NCBI RefSeq assembly: GCF_043290135.1 | Contig: NC_134701.1 | Span: 206,581,101 to 206,645,100 of the forward strand | Length of the DNA stretch: 64,000 nucleotides | Reading direction: 5' to 3' | From: Rhipicephalus microplus | Lineage: Eukaryota; Arthropoda; Arachnida; Ixodida; Ixodidae | Shown here: positions 33,263 to 44,562 of the stretch, in pieces | How positions within the stretch are numbered: position 1 is the stretch's first letter | Layout: the number at the start of each line of letters is the position of its first letter | Notes under the pieces: generated by a model | The model's database searches: none | What the model saw: the letters and a program-made list of their open reading frames with translations, nothing else | Told to the model about the DNA's origin: nothing | Program-made: the position numbers and the translations under genes

Positions 33263-33501
33263 CTTCATGCCGACGGACTTTTCATCGGCGATGCGTTTGA
33301 CGGCGACGGGCGCAATCACGATGAAGCCGTACACGACGCAGAGGTCGGCGATGCGACGCGCGCCACCACCCCAGCCCTTTGCCTTGGGCGCCGGAAAGCG
33401 ATGCGTCTGGAAGTACACTGGCGGCAGCGGGTTGTTCAGGCGCATGGCCTCGGCACGCGCGACGGCCAGGTTTAGTCCAGACACCATGGGCAGCAGGATG
33501 C
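33263..33501 (-). CDS. ABCA exon 3: first helix of domain 1
   Basis: 'GILLPMVSGLNLAVARAEAM', 'VYFQTHRFPAPKAKGWGGG', then the helix 'IADLCVVYGFIVIAPVAVKR' and 'IADEKSVGMK'. The order matches ABCA 'A.A......V..FP.P.Y', helix, 'V..IV.EKE..LKE', with exon 4 supplying the last part. The donor is ATGAAG|GTAGAG and the acceptor ctggaccctgcag. 239 nt. Its start needs one base from exon 2, but exon 2 as read offers two, so one boundary may be wrong or a small exon missing. Confidence 0.85.
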
Positions 33502-33873
33502 CTGCAGGGTCCAGTGATGTAGGACAATGGAAATGAAAGCATTCGCTTATTAGTGACACCATTGTACTATGCTAGGAAAGTTTTCTGCCGAGACAGTGGC
33601 ACATTATATTAGCTTTGTGCATATTAATTTTTAGACCTAGTTTACTGCTTTCCGTGTCCACTTAAGTAATCATGAGCTGCGATTCGTTTCCTCAGTTATT
33701 GTCCATTATATATTTTCTATTAGCTCCTAATATATATTGTAAAGATAGCCTTAACTGGCAAATGCTAGGCCGTTTTATCTGCATATTGATCGCATACGAG
33801 TTTTCGTTTGGAGGTACGCATAATATGCAAAAGCACAACACGGGTGGGTGTGCCCTAAACCAGGGAACAGAAC

Positions 33874-34138
33874 TTGCCGTTCATCCAAAAGGGTGGCTGT
33901 TTCTGGGCGTTGCCCACGAATGTCTGCCTGGTGTAGAATTCCTGCCACGATGGGAATCGCAGCGTGTAACTGAGCTCGCCTTGCTCGGCCCGTTCGAACA
34001 CGACGCCGTAGTTGTTGGCGAGGCCCACCGCGTTCGTGCGTACGGACAGCTTGGCCACCATCTCGGCCTCGCTTGGGAATGACTCCAGCCTGACGGAGGG
34101 GAAGGCCTGGCGCAGCACTTCCTCACCGGTAACGTTGC
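33874..34138 (-). CDS. ABCA exon 2: first extracellular region
   Basis: 'NVTGEEVLRQAFPSVRLESF', 'PSEAEMVAKLSVRTNAVGLA', 'NNYGVVFERAE', 'LSYTLRFPSWQEFYTRQTF'. It matches the small first extracellular region of ABCA3-type proteins, where 'GVVF' and 'YTLRFP' recur. The acceptor is gacgtcaccaacag and the donor GGCAA|GTTCTG is weak. The homologous exon of arm B (51389-51653) has the same length and same splice sites. Confidence 0.85.
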
Positions 34139-34984
34139 CTGTTGGTGACGTCGATGAAGTCGCACATTCCCTTCCCCAAGTACTTTGTTCGGGTGGTGTC
34201 GCGACGTTAGATATCACTAGAACACATCCAACTAGCACACCATTCGTCATTGCCTGCTTGTGAACTGTACCCAGTGATCGAACACAATTCGAAATATAGG
34301 CTTCACGAACTCTTACGCCCACACCCCGCGCACCCCACTAATGCTACCCAGGGCAAGTCAGGCATCTTTACGCCACTAAGTATGGCTCCTTACCTCACGA
34401 CGTAGCGAAATTGCTATGACATAGAGCTATAATCGTGGGTTCCCTCGCGGTAGCATTTCGATGCAGGCGAAATGCAAGAAGGCACGCATGTTCACAGCTT
34501 TAAGTGCTTTGCAAGGACTCCAGACAGCCTTGAACACATATTTTGGTTACGCGAAAAAAAAAACACAAAGGAAGGTGAACAGGACGGGCGCCCATCCTGC
34601 TCTGTTTCCTTCGTCCGTGCTTATTTAGCGCAACCTTAATAAGTGCTCAAGATGGCACCAACTAGCCCACAAAAAAGCTTTACTCCAGGCAGTCAACGTC
34701 AGTCCGGAGACCTCCTCCATGGCATGCCTCAAGTTTCGGGGCCAAATACCAACACTAGTTTGCTGTCTCTCCACACCAAATGGGCACGTATGTTTGCAGT
34801 GTTTGTAAAAAGCATCGCGTTCGAATACTGGATGTCGTAGTAGTCATTAAAAGTTCTGAAATAAGCGTAACGACCGTTGTGGCATAAACGTTTCTGTGTG
34901 AGTATATGTGTGTCACAATTCAGGGCAGAATAAACAGCATACAGAGCTAAAACTGCGCACGAACAGTTAGCAGCTAAGTTGCAC

Positions 34985-35268
34985 ACGTGCCTGGCGCCGG
35001 AACGAAGCCAAGAGAAGAAGGGAAGTTGATCGAAGGCCTGATCACGCTGGGCGCGTCATTGTCGCTGCCAGCGAAAGAGGTGCCAATGGTGGGTATGGGC
35101 AGTGGCGTGTCACCTACGTTGTAACCGTTGCAGCGCAGATAGTTCTGCACCACCGTCAGCAGCAGCGGCGTCAGCACCTCCAGTGCCGTGATGGCCCAGT
35201 TGCGCCGAAGCCTGTAGAGGTAGACGCTCTTCCAGAGCAGCAGGCGTAGCTGGCGCCAGCGCATAACC
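34985..35268 (-). CDS. ABCA exon 1 (start codon), N-terminal helix
   Basis: The start is ATG at 35264: 'MRWRQLRLLLWKSVYLYRLR' then a helix 'WAITALEVLTPLLLTVVQN' and 'LRCNGYNVGDTPLPIPTIGT'. The pattern M..L.QL.LLLWKN...R, helix, is the ABCA N-terminus. Four bases precede the ATG after acceptor cttttctttgcag, so at least one 5' untranslated exon lies upstream. The donor is most likely ACGT|GTGCAA (34985), which gives phase 1 and a Cys codon shared with exon 2; CAC|GTGTGC two bases away is the alternative. Confidence 0.9.
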
Positions 35269-36548
35269 CTGCAAAGAAAAGCCGATACAAGGTAGTTGGC
35301 AAGTATCACTGTTGTTACTTGCGACCCCGACTAATAGAATGGTTTCTATCAGGGTTTTGTGTAGCAAGAATGACTTGCTGTATAATGCACTTCAGTAATA
35401 TCAGCTCATTATGGTAACTACAATCAAATAAAGTTCAATATTTTGCTGTCCTTTCACTCCTGCACAGCCTTGCGCGACAGGCAGTGTTTTACTGAAGGAA
35501 ATAAAGCCAGAAAAAAGACAATTTACAATGACACAACACACAGTCATGAAGAAAGACAAAGTGCTTTTTGAACGACTGGTATCTGGTTGAAAGTGCTATA
35601 CCTCCTTCAGTGACAGCGCGTATAAGAACGTAGTTCCTTGTAGGATCCACAGGACGGCTTTCTACTCTCTCATAGAGAGTACATCGTACTCTGAATTGTT
35701 AACAACTTTCTCTCTCTACACACAATCGTACAAATGAAATTTAGAGGCACGTCTCGCACCATGTGTTTATTGAAATGGCTTGAAACGCGGTGTGCACACT
35801 TGTGCAGGCGTCCCGAACAGACGAATACCGGTTATTTACCTGTTTTTTTGTGCTGCCTAATGCTGCAGATGATCACTTTGCTGGCGATAGTAGCTTGTTT
35901 GACGACCAGTTGACGTGCCCAGAACCCATAACATCAGTATTTTGCTTCGCTTGAATTGAATGCAATCAAAGAACAAACTGTGCTTGCACTTGAACCTAAA
36001 ATTTCATTTTTTATGCAAAACTTGATTATGGCTAAATGAATGATAACTATATGTCTAATTACATGCTAATTATCTATAATTACTTAAACTAACGCAAGAC
36101 AACACATTCCTACATTTTCTTTCTTCGAATATATTATTGAGTACCTTGGAATCATGCCATGAAAATTTGACGCACTTGCAGACAGTGGATGATCATTCGC
36201 GTCTGAAGGGTATATATTAGAGCTCTCCGGTATTACCATGCGAGTTCTCGCGTAAGGCTTGGTACTCCAGTGATCATCAGTGTAACGATTGTGGAGCTGT
36301 GGCTTCGCACGTATGCAGTCCGCCAAAGAATGACTAATCTGCCCTCAATGGCGTGGTGGGATTGTATTATAACATCAGTCTCCTGAACAGTTATCACCGC
36401 TTTTTGTTATCTATATTCTAAACCAATAATTTTTATTCTACCCCTTATATTAGTGAAACCTGAACAGGCAACATTGGGGGGAGGGAACGGTGGTTGCTGT
36501 CAGTGTGCAAGAGCACCAATTTCTTGCATTCATTTACCGCCTTCAATG
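35269..36548. other. Upstream region of ABCA gene A
   Basis: Presumed first intron or promoter region, matched by 52701-54045 in arm B at over 90% identity. It contains one copy (35650-35705) of the structured repeat found in tandem at 4405-4900, in the opposite orientation. No promoter motif could be assigned with confidence. Confidence 0.5.
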
Positions 36549-36562
36549 CAGTCTTAAAAGTG

Positions 36563-36987
36563 CCCCGCCGTGGTGGTCTAGTGGCTATGGTACTCGGCCG
36601 CTGACCCGCAGTTCATATCCCGGCTGCGGCGGCTGCATTTCTGATGGAGGCGGAAATGTTGTAAGCCCGTGTGCTCTGATTTGGGTGCACGTTAAAGAAG
36701 CCCAGGTGGTCGGAATTTCCGGAGCACTCCACTACGGCGTCTCTCATAATCATATGGTGGTTTTGGAATGTTAAACCCCACATATCAATCAATCAATCGC
36801 TGGCCCGAAGGTCACGGGATCGAATCCCGGCTGCGGTGGCTGCATTAAAATGTTGTAGGCCCGTGTGCTCAGAGTTGGGTGCACGTTAAAGAACCCCAGG
36901 TGGTCAAAATATCTGGAGCCCTCCTCTACGGCGTCTCTCATAATTATATGGTGGTTTTAGGATGTTAAACCCGAAATATCAATAAAT
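36563..36987 (+). mobile_element. Compound Ruka-like SINE (full plus partial copy)
   Basis: A full SINE from 36563 is followed directly, from about 36799, by a second copy that lacks the A box and runs B box ('gggatcgaatcccgg') to 3' end. The whole is flanked by cagtcttaaaagtg (36549-36562) and cagtcataaaagtg (36988-37001). Arm B has one SINE at the same place with the same duplication, so the insertion predates the segmental duplication. Confidence 0.88.
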
Positions 36988-37310
36988 CAGTCATAAAAGT
37001 GTATTTGTTTTGCGAATATAGCAACAATAAGCCCAGACAGCATGATCGAGTCAGCTGCTCTCTATCAGTGTGGTAGCAATGGTGCGTCTATAGCAGCTCA
37101 CTCCATTGGCAAACACAGCCACGGCACCCTCTTTCGACTAAACATGGTGTTTGGGTGCATGTCGCCAAGATGTGCAAGAAAGCAGTTTGGACTACGTGTC
37201 ATTCAACGTCTCAATGATTCGCCCCCCCCCCCCCCCCAGGGTGGGATTTACAACCGGCGCTTGCAACAAGGTGTCGAGGGCACCATAACATTTCGTAATC
37301 CGCTACTCAC

Positions 37311-37507
37311 ATCGTGGACGGCTTGCCACTTTTTCTTGAGTGAGGGTCTAGGCGAGGAGGCCACGTCGAGGACAGAGCGGTTGATCCTGGCCGGCAGGTC
37401 GTTGTCTCGCGAGGCACAGTCTAGCGCGTTGTCACGCGCGTCATTCAGGAGAGATATCTTCCTCTTCTTCCCCACGAGAGCACCGAACAGATGCGCGCGG
37501 TTTCCTA
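37311..37507 (-). CDS. Candidate upstream exon, conserved in both arms
   Basis: An open minus-strand stretch reads 'LFGALVGKKRKISLLNDARD', 'NALDCASRDNDLPARINRSV', 'LDVASSPRPSLKKKWQAVHD' and ends at a consensus donor CACGAT|GTGAGT. Arm B keeps the frame and donor (54611-54812) with about 14 changes in 64 residues, so constraint is modest. Joined directly to exon 1 it would be out of frame with the ABCA start, so if real it is 5' untranslated or belongs to something else. No family recognised. Confidence 0.35.
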
Positions 37508-37734
37508 TCCTTTTTCTTTTTTTTTGTATTTACACAGAGCTGGTCTGCCTTCTGCCAATTCTGCAGAGAACTGAAAAATATCACACATTACTTTTTGTCA
37601 TGTGCAAGATATTCTCGTATCAGAACTCGATTTCTAATTACTCCTTTTACAAAAATAGGCTTGACCTTATCGGAAAAAAATATTTTAAGCTTCGGTGCCT
37701 CAGGCTTGGAATACTGCCACAAAGATGCCTTTGA

Positions 37735-38684
37735 TGCCGTGTGTCATTTCATTGAAAATACTCAACGAGTATGATTTTAATCTGGTATTTCAAATTCTTC
37801 GTCTTTTCGATAAATTAAAATTTAAGTTTTAAAAACTATTCTTCCCAGGTTGTTACGGCAATCTGGAATACAGACTCAAGAGCACATTACTTGTAGTAAA
37901 TTGAATATTTTACGTATAATTGCCATTTCATTTCTTCATTTTTGGTTTTAAATTTCATAGCATACCCGAAATAACATTTAACAGTCTCTATGTTGCATTC
38001 TTGACCAATCCCTCAAAGTGCGTACGTGCCATGTAGCTATAGGATAGCAAAGCACAGCAAAGAGAGCTTGTCTGGCTGGTTCTCCTAACTGTTCTTTTTG
38101 TGAAGTAAATGAGACAACTGACCATTTGCGAAAAAGTGAGCGCCCCCTGTCGTGTAAACAGGAAAGCTTCGCTTTTAGTTGGAAAACATCTTCGTCAACT
38201 AACACGCTCAATGCAGTGTTTAGCGGTTTAAATGCGCTTGTTTTGTTGCTTTAGGATCAAAAACGCATGCCCGTTACTGAAACAAAAAGGTAAAGGAGAA
38301 AAACATTCTGTTGACGTTTGTATAGACGGTGTAAAACAAGAATTTTTCGCGGTTCAGCCTGAGAAATAACCAAGTGAGGTGATACCTGCACACCGCTACC
38401 TCGACGGTTCGCCAGGCTCATTACGCCAGCTCTTTTAAGAAGAACATTATGTTATACACTTGAAGTTGAACCTTGAAATGTCTGTCGATTAACTATAGGT
38501 TCAGTGAGGACGGCTTGTGCACCGTCTGTGAGGTACGGTGTTTGCGTGAAAATGGCAGTGTTCGCCGTTACTACGGGTCATATTGATGGAACGCCAGGCT
38601 GATGTTTTCCAACCAAAACCAAAACGCCTGTACAAGAACGCTACCTGTGCGGTTACTGCTCATGCGCAGTGGTTTTCCAGCAAA
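37735..38684. other. AT-rich region with a possible LINE zinc-finger remnant
   Basis: Around 38085-38130 the plus strand reads 'AGSPNCSFCEVNETTDHL', like the C-terminal finger of the LINE at 57915-63700 ('ASPHCPICEVNESTERY'). The rest is non-coding. 38120-38684 has no counterpart in arm B. Confidence 0.4.
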
Positions 38685-39213
38685 TGGTCTCATTTCCACT
38701 GCAGGGCATCGCATTCAGATCTAGGGAACATTCATTGTGCATCACTGCCCGTACCGCGTCTCTCTCGCTGAGCGAAAAATCATCGAGGAGAACGTCGCTG
38801 ACATGCTCTAACGAGAAATAATTCGTCTGTCAGCTAGCCCCTGGTTATCCCCTGTTGTTTTGGTATGAAAAAAAAAAGATGGCTCCGCGCGCTTTTGCGT
38901 CGATTACCGGGCACTTAACAAGATCACACACAAGGACATATACCCCATGCCACGCATCGACGACGCCCTTGATTCACTGCAAGGCGCCGAATACTTTTCA
39001 AGCCTTGATTTGCGTTCGGGATATTGGCGAATTCCCATACACGACGACGACCAAAAAAAAAAAACAGCATTCGCAACCCCCGATGGCGTATACAAGTTCA
39101 ACGTGATGCCTCTCTGCCATGCGCCCGCGACGTTTGAACGCATGATCGACACCGTCCTGCGTGGTCTGAAATGAAAGACGTGTCTCTGCTACCTCGATGA
39201 AACAAACTATTGA
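38684..39213 (+). pseudogene. Gypsy RT fragment, arm A
   Basis: The plus strand reads from 'CPYRVSLAERKIIEENVADM' through '[12 protein letters not shown]'-type sequence to 'YFSSLDLRSGYWRIPIHDDD' and 'FERMIDTVLRGLK', with several stops including TGG-to-TGA at 39172. It breaks off just after 'CYLDE' at a junction with LINE sequence. Its 3' remainder (integrase C-terminus and LTR) is at 42500-43205. Shared with arm B. Confidence 0.88.
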
Positions 39214-42200
39214 ACAACACCGAAGAAACGATGGCCCCTTGCGGGACACCTCTTGTTTGCACATATTTACAAGACGAGATGCCGCTTTTGTAAGAGTAAA
39301 ACGTTCTATTGCGTAAAACTCTGCTGTCCATGACTGTATATAGTTTGGGAAGTTTAGGTTGTGCGGCTGGTTGATTAACACTATATGCTCAACGCTGTCG
39401 TACGCTTTTGCTATGTCGAGAGTGACGAGCGCAGCATATCTTCCTTCACGTTTATCTAATTTTATGCAACTTTCAAGGTCTATATGGTCCTGCCATATGG
39501 AGCATTCGGATCGGAAGCCAATTTGGGATGGATGCAGAAATTCTTTCTCTTTGATGAAATTTGTTATTCGAACGTTTAGGATTCTCTGAATTACTTTTAC
39601 AAAGTTTGAGGTTAACGCATTGGGCCTAATGTTATCCAAAACGTATCCTTTACCCGGAACTTTCAGTATTGGTATTACCTTTACTATTTTCTACTCCAAT
39701 GGGAGCCACGACGTACTTATAGAATAGTTGATTATATTCAATAGGTATTTTTGGCACTCTTTATGCATCATTTTCAACATAAACGAGGTAACTCCGTCAG
39801 GGCCCAGTGCTGCTGGTGGCAAGTCTGCTAACACCTGCGACAATTCATACCTGGAAACTTCTGTGATGTCCTCGTCATTTAGCGCATGTGAAGTAGGTGG
39901 TGATAGTTGGCTGGAAAAACGTTGCCCCAGTCCCCTACCAATCACTTCTAATGAAGCTTTTATTTCTTCGGCCGACAAAATGATAGAGTCTGCATTTATT
40001 GATTGCTGAATCATTTTATTTTTACAAGGAATCTATTATTTTTGAATTTAGAAAGATAATCGAACTTTCGCCTTTCGCAACCTTTTTTTGACTTGGCAAC
40101 TGTACGTTTAAAAAAAAAAACCTGCAAAGAACTGGTAGTCTTTTCAATCGTGAGGGCACTGATTGTACAAAAGCTTTTTCTATGCTGCCTTCCTGCGTCT
40201 ATAGTCCCTCGAGCAATCGTCATTCCACCAAGGAGAATTCGAATTATGATTAGCTGACGACACCATGAATTGAAATTTCACACGGGAATTCTTTAATAAA
40301 GAACATAAGCTCCAACCCTTTTGCATCGTGCTATCATCTGACAAAGCAGACAGTGAAGAAAGGAAGGAATCCTTAAATGTTGAGTATAGTTTAAATGCGT
40401 ACGAGTAATAGAGATTGAGGAGGCTATCTGATTTGCTATTTCGAAAGTTATCGGTAAGTGGTCGCTCTTTGTTGCGCAATCAACCACTGACCAAGGTGAA
40501 ACATTATGGTTGGAGCTCGTAAAAGTTAAATCTACCGCTGAAGAAGTATGACTGCATACGTATTGGGCTTCCCGAATTCTGACATGAAAAATGATTATCT
40601 TGGGCCCAATGCCACAACCGGCTGCCACACGCATCAGTTTTTACTCCCCATGTAACAATGTGGGAGTTGAAGTAACCTGCTAGTAAAACATTTGCCCCAC
40701 ACGTGGTTATTAAAGTATCTAATGGCCAAGTGTCATGTACGCCTGAAGGAAAGTAAGCATTTACTACTGACAAAACCTGCGCGGTCTGGCGAGTTAAGCC
40801 TACAACTAATATTTCGTATGCCGGGGAGAGGAACTTTAGGATCAGTTTGGCTTTGTGGCAAAGTTTGTTCAAAATCATTGTCACTATTCCGCCACCTCTC
40901 GTAGGGCGGTCTAGTCTGAACAAACGGCAATTCTTAAAATGAATATTAGTATCAGGAGCAATCCAAGATTCTTGAAGTAAGAATTAATGAGGATTTAGTT
41001 TATCACACAGGAAAGTTAAATTAATAAGAGCAGCAAATACAGAACGACAATTCCACTTTAGAACTCTCAGGGACGCTATTTTGGTGTAAGAATTGTTGTG
41101 GAGATAACTTTCACGAAATACTTTCTCTAAGTATTTTACTAGACGAAGTCTTTTTGGGATTTGACGGAAGGGAACTTGAAATGTAATGGTTCAACGGGGA
41201 CTGGCTGCGTTTCTGTGCCCGACATCAAGCTCGACATCAGTAGACACATTTAGGTCTAACATTTGTTCTTGTTCCATGTTTGTCATGCACTCTGAGGAGC
41301 CCTGCATGTTATCCGCGTTATTAATCTCCTCATTACATACTGCAGTAGCACCACGGGCAGTCGGTATTTTATTGGGCTCAGGATTACCCAAAGCAGTTGG
41401 AATCAACAGCTTAGTAATTTGATTACTGAAAACTTGTACTATGCATTCGAAGATGCTAGCTACCAATTGGTCCATAACTGTAGCCATAGCTCTTCCTAGC
41501 GCAACCTCAACTGCCTGCGCGATATTAGTATCCTAATATGAATGACATGCTGTAACGCCAGCATAGCCATGGGCTCTCTCTTTAACAGCTGCAATGGCTT
41601 CCTTTCTAGAGCATCTCCTTTTGTCTAGGATTTCTAGAATTTGTACTTCTTCATGGCGCACTGGACACTCTGCGAAATCAGCTGCATGATGTCAACTACA
41701 GAAATTAAACTGCACAAGTGATCTTGGGCCTTACAATCTTGATCTGAGTGGCGTTCACCACATATACGACAATGACCATCCGATTTGCAGCCACGAAAGC
41801 TATGTCCAAACCTCCAGCAGTTCTGACATTGCAATGGGTGGGAAGCAGACTGATCTACTCTAAATACTGATGGCCATGCTTTAATTTCTGAAGGGCATGT
41901 CGTACCTGCAAAATTCGCAATCACTGACTCTGTGAGATGTCATTTGTTGTAAACCAGTCGATTGCACCGGTAAACTGCAACCACACCTGCCACCGACAGC
42001 TTCTTGAGCGTCTCCGCAGGGCTCAATTGTGTGTCAACCCTACGCACAATGCTTTTAGTGCATGCGAGATGTTGCGGTATATAAACACTTACCGGGATCA
42101 AAGCATAGAAAGAATACTTCAGAAGATCCTTTACACATTGCTGATCTGGTGTTCGACCAGATCAGCAATGCCACAATGCCACCGCGACCAAACTGCCGCA

Positions 42201-42500
42201 CGTCGGTTATGCTCTGGTAGTTCGGGGTCTCGGCATGGAGATGTTTTTGTGTCGCCTTAGGGTTACTAAGCTTAATGAAGTGTCCCCCCAAAGGTATCAG
42301 AGCGACTGGAATATTGCTCACGCCACTGTGGGGAAACAAGTCAAGAGGTAAGTCATCAATGTGTAGTCAGTCCGTCCACAGGGAACGAACCTGACCCAGA
42401 GAATTCCTTGACATCAGTACAGCCTCAAGGCTAGATCAAGAAAACAAAAATAATGCTGCATAAAATATTGAAACACACTCCAAATACTAGGCGAAAAATA
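39214..42500 (-). mobile_element. LINE with ORF1 and ORF2, 3'-deleted copy (arm A)
   Basis: In minus sense: a 5' segment (42339-42055); ORF1 with two CCHC knuckles ('CQNCWRFGHSFRGC', 'CRICGERHSDQDC', 41924-41634); endonuclease (40923-40504, with 'LLAGYFNSHIVTWG', the usual D of GDFN changed to Y); RT N-terminal (40014-39691) and RT core (39639-39216, 'TLDIAKAYDSVEH', 'TRGVPQGAIVSS'). The RT ends before YADD, where a deletion joins it to gypsy sequence. The copy in arm B retains this part. Many stops; inactive. Confidence 0.88.
42136..42170. repeat. Perfect 15 bp hairpin in LINE, arm A
   Basis: cattgctgatctggt (42136-42150), loop gttcg, accagatcagcaatg (42156-42170). In LINE sense it is translated as 'ALLIWSNTRSAMC' in the 5' reading frame. 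The same hairpin, unchanged, is at 63341-63375. Confidence 0.92.
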
Positions 42501-43205
42501 ACGAACTATCCGGTACTTAGCCATTCAACCAGCACCGAGAACTGCCTAACCTTATCGAACGCCACTTGCAGACCAGTGCAACGTCCACAAGAGAGCAAGA
42601 GCGCGAAGAGTTTCATCTTCACCAGCAATGGCCCTCAACCACCGCCTTCTTGCGAAAAATATATTTCTCGCCTTGCCCAGTCCCGCCAGCACGCTCATAT
42701 GAACACGGAAGCTACGCAACAAGCAAGGAAGGCCGTCTACGAGACCTCTCATCGTGCGGTATCATTCCGACCGGGTGACGAGGTGCTGATATTCACACCA
42801 ACTCGCACACGTGGTCTGTGCGACAAGTTACATCCTCGATTCATGGTCCATATATAGTTTAAGAGCAGACTTCACCTGTCAACTGTGTGTGACGACTCTT
42901 GTTGTGCCAAATGACCGCCGTTACCGCAGCACCGAAATCGCACACGCTTCCCGCATGAAGCTTTTCGCACGACGTTCTTCGTCAACTGTGACTACCCGCC
43001 CGCAGCGGTCAGGCTGGCCGCTTCCACGTGGGGGCAATTAGTGTAGGCATCTATTATGCGCTTCATCCTCATCTGGACAACAGTCAATCATGATCACCTG
43101 TTCTGGCTGACAGTCATCGTCTTTGAACGTGCGCTTCATCTTCGCCTCCGTTGCGCTTGTTCGTTCCCAAGTTCAGGGCCAATAAACCTTGTATAACCAA
43201 GTTGT
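42500..43205 (+). pseudogene. Gypsy integrase C-terminus and 3' LTR
   Basis: 'KYISRLAQSRQHAHMNTEAT' and 'RAVSFRPGDEVLIFTPTRTR' then 'GLCDKL' are the integrase C-terminal domain. A polypurine tract (gtgggggcaat) ends at about 43040, and an LTR-like stretch with AATAAA (43181) follows to about 43205. This is the remainder of the gypsy copy whose RT is at 38684-39213, the LINE having inserted between. Confidence 0.75.
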
Positions 43206-43621
43206 CATAATACATTCACAATACCGCGTTAGAAGCGAAGGTAAACAATTGTTCGCTGTAAACATAACAAAAAAAACAACGATTAACATCGTCTAGTAGC
43301 CTATAAAAGAAAATATGTGCGGCAGTATACGCGAAACACGACAAAGTAGCTACGTACGAATAAACAAATTGAGCAGAACAATTAATTCACCGACGCGTGC
43401 AGGCCGCTCTTTATCGCCGCATCTCGCTTCACACTTGCAGGGACAAAACACGTAGTTTCACGCAAATCATTTATTCTTTTATCGGTCGGATAAAAACAGC
43501 TTAGAAATTAACAATAAATCGTTCGATAATAATGCGCCCGTTGAAGCGCGAGCCTCGCCACACGGCCACTGCCTCTACTCCGAGGCAAACATGTGGCATG
43601 CATCGTCGGCGAGGCGCCACC
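43206..43621. other. 3' flank of ABCA terminal exon
   Basis: It contains AATAAA in minus sense at 43470-43475, about 150 bases past the stop codon of the terminal exon, a plausible polyadenylation signal. Nothing else recognised. Confidence 0.5.
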
Positions 43622-43938
43622 CTAGACCTGGGCCAGACTGGGACACTGCAATGACGCGGGCGTGTGTGCGGGAGTGAACGCGGGCGAAATCGTAGGCGTA
43701 GATGCGGGCGTGGGTGCGGGCGTCCGCTTGTGCTTCGTGAAGTGCCGGAAGACCTCGGTGAGGCTCACATTGCTGACCAGGTACTCGTGGATGAGCTCCT
43801 CGGCACGCAGCTCTTTCATGCCGATGAAAAGCTCGTGCCACCGTCGCGCCAGAACGTGGAAGCGGAGCAGCGCTCCGGCTTGCCTCCGGCGCAGGTGACA
43901 GCTTGGGAAGCGGGACTCCATGGCCTCGAGCAGGGGAC
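43622..43938 (-). pseudogene. Terminal exon of a second ABCA gene
   Basis: 'PLLEAMESRFPSCHLRRRQA', 'GALLRFHVLARRWHELFIGM', 'YLVSNVSLTEVFRHFTKH', then a Pro/Thr-rich tail and stop at 43622. It matches the C-terminus after NBD2 of ABCA proteins ('F...FPGC.L.E.H...L.F', 'YS.SQ.TLEQVF..F'). The acceptor is ataaacggcgcag. The frame is open, but the only ABCA exons upstream on this strand are exons 1-2 of arm B, with no transmembrane or nucleotide-binding exons between, so I call it part of a broken gene. Confidence 0.8.
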
Positions 43939-44349
43939 CTGCGCCGTTTATTCGCGTCTCAAGTTGCACGATTGTCTACGCTGCAGATGAAGTCGAATGA
44001 AATTAGAAACACTATCCTCTACCGGCCGTTTTCAGAGGTATCATATTTTACCGTGCCCTCGTAGCAAAGCGTTGGAAACACCTTCTTGAGCACCGCGTTG
44101 CACTGTCAGCGCAGCGCGTTATACGTTACAGTTCTTAGAGTTAATTGTGTGTGCCTCTTCTAGTATAAAGACAGACATACAAAACATAGACATGTTGTTT
44201 TGGCGCTTCAGATATGCGCAATATTTGCTTTTTTTAATTGACAATTGCACAACTATGACCGCTAAACCTTGAGCAATATTGGTTGGCGCTGCGAATAGGG
44301 TTGGCCGTTCGGTGCCATTTGAGATATCGTTAGGGCTGCACACAAACCA

Positions 44350-44357
44350 ACAAATGT

Positions 44358-44388
<31 letters not shown>

Positions 44389-44562
44389 CAATTTTTTTTG
44401 TCGAAGGTCCCCAAGAAAGACTATTGTCTTTAAAAAACCTGACAAATAGCGTTGACCCCCCGACGAATACAAATAATAAATTACTGGGTCCCAGCAGAAA
44501 TCGAACCCAATCATTCTGCGTTGCAGTCAAGCCTTCTACCACAGAGCTACGCCAAGTCTCGG
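44350..44562 (-). mobile_element. tRNA-headed SINE with (GTCT)n tail
   Basis: In minus sense: A box 'ttggcgtagctctgtggtag', B box 'gggttcgatttctg', a body with a T-rich stretch, and a (GTCT)n tail (44357-44390). The family differs from the Ruka-like copies. Confidence 0.6.

Larger units (their letters stand above)
4057..35268 (-). other. ABC transporter subfamily A gene, 5' two-thirds (16 exons)
   Basis: This is the span of one minus-strand gene assembled from 16 exons listed separately. Domain order is N-terminal membrane helix, extracellular region, transmembrane domain 1, NBD1 (Walker A 'GRNGAGKTT', Walker B 'IVVLDEPTAG', H-loop 'TTHSMEEAD'), linker, second extracellular region and the first helices of transmembrane domain 2. 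That is the ABCA layout; these proteins move lipids or hydrophobic compounds across membranes. Splice phases agree at 14 of 15 junctions. The visible ~1,170 codons plus a missing NBD2 would give an ABCA3-sized protein of about 1,650 residues. The exact orthologue and substrate cannot be told from sequence alone. Confidence 0.9.
33565..39213. repeat. Segmental duplication, arm A
   Basis: Direct copy of 45035-57714 apart from insertions. Aligned blocks: 33585-33733 with 45055-45199; 33734-38119 with about 51250-55428; 38684-38777 with 55435-55519; 38778-39213 with 57267-57714. Divergence in a 320-base non-coding sample (near 36084) is about 7%, less within exons. Arm A lacks the LTR element and LINE found in arm B, and has 565 bases (38120-38684) absent from B. 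The left edge is in the intron between ABCA exons 2 and 3. Confidence 0.92.

Noticed and set aside
37221..37237. Poly-C run as a regulatory element
   Set aside because: Arm B has only five C here, so it is a homopolymer expansion in arm A and its length may be a sequencing artefact.
43662..43990. Plus-strand frames of 78 and 108 codons
   Set aside because: Antisense of the ABCA terminal exon, including its Pro/Thr-rich tail.
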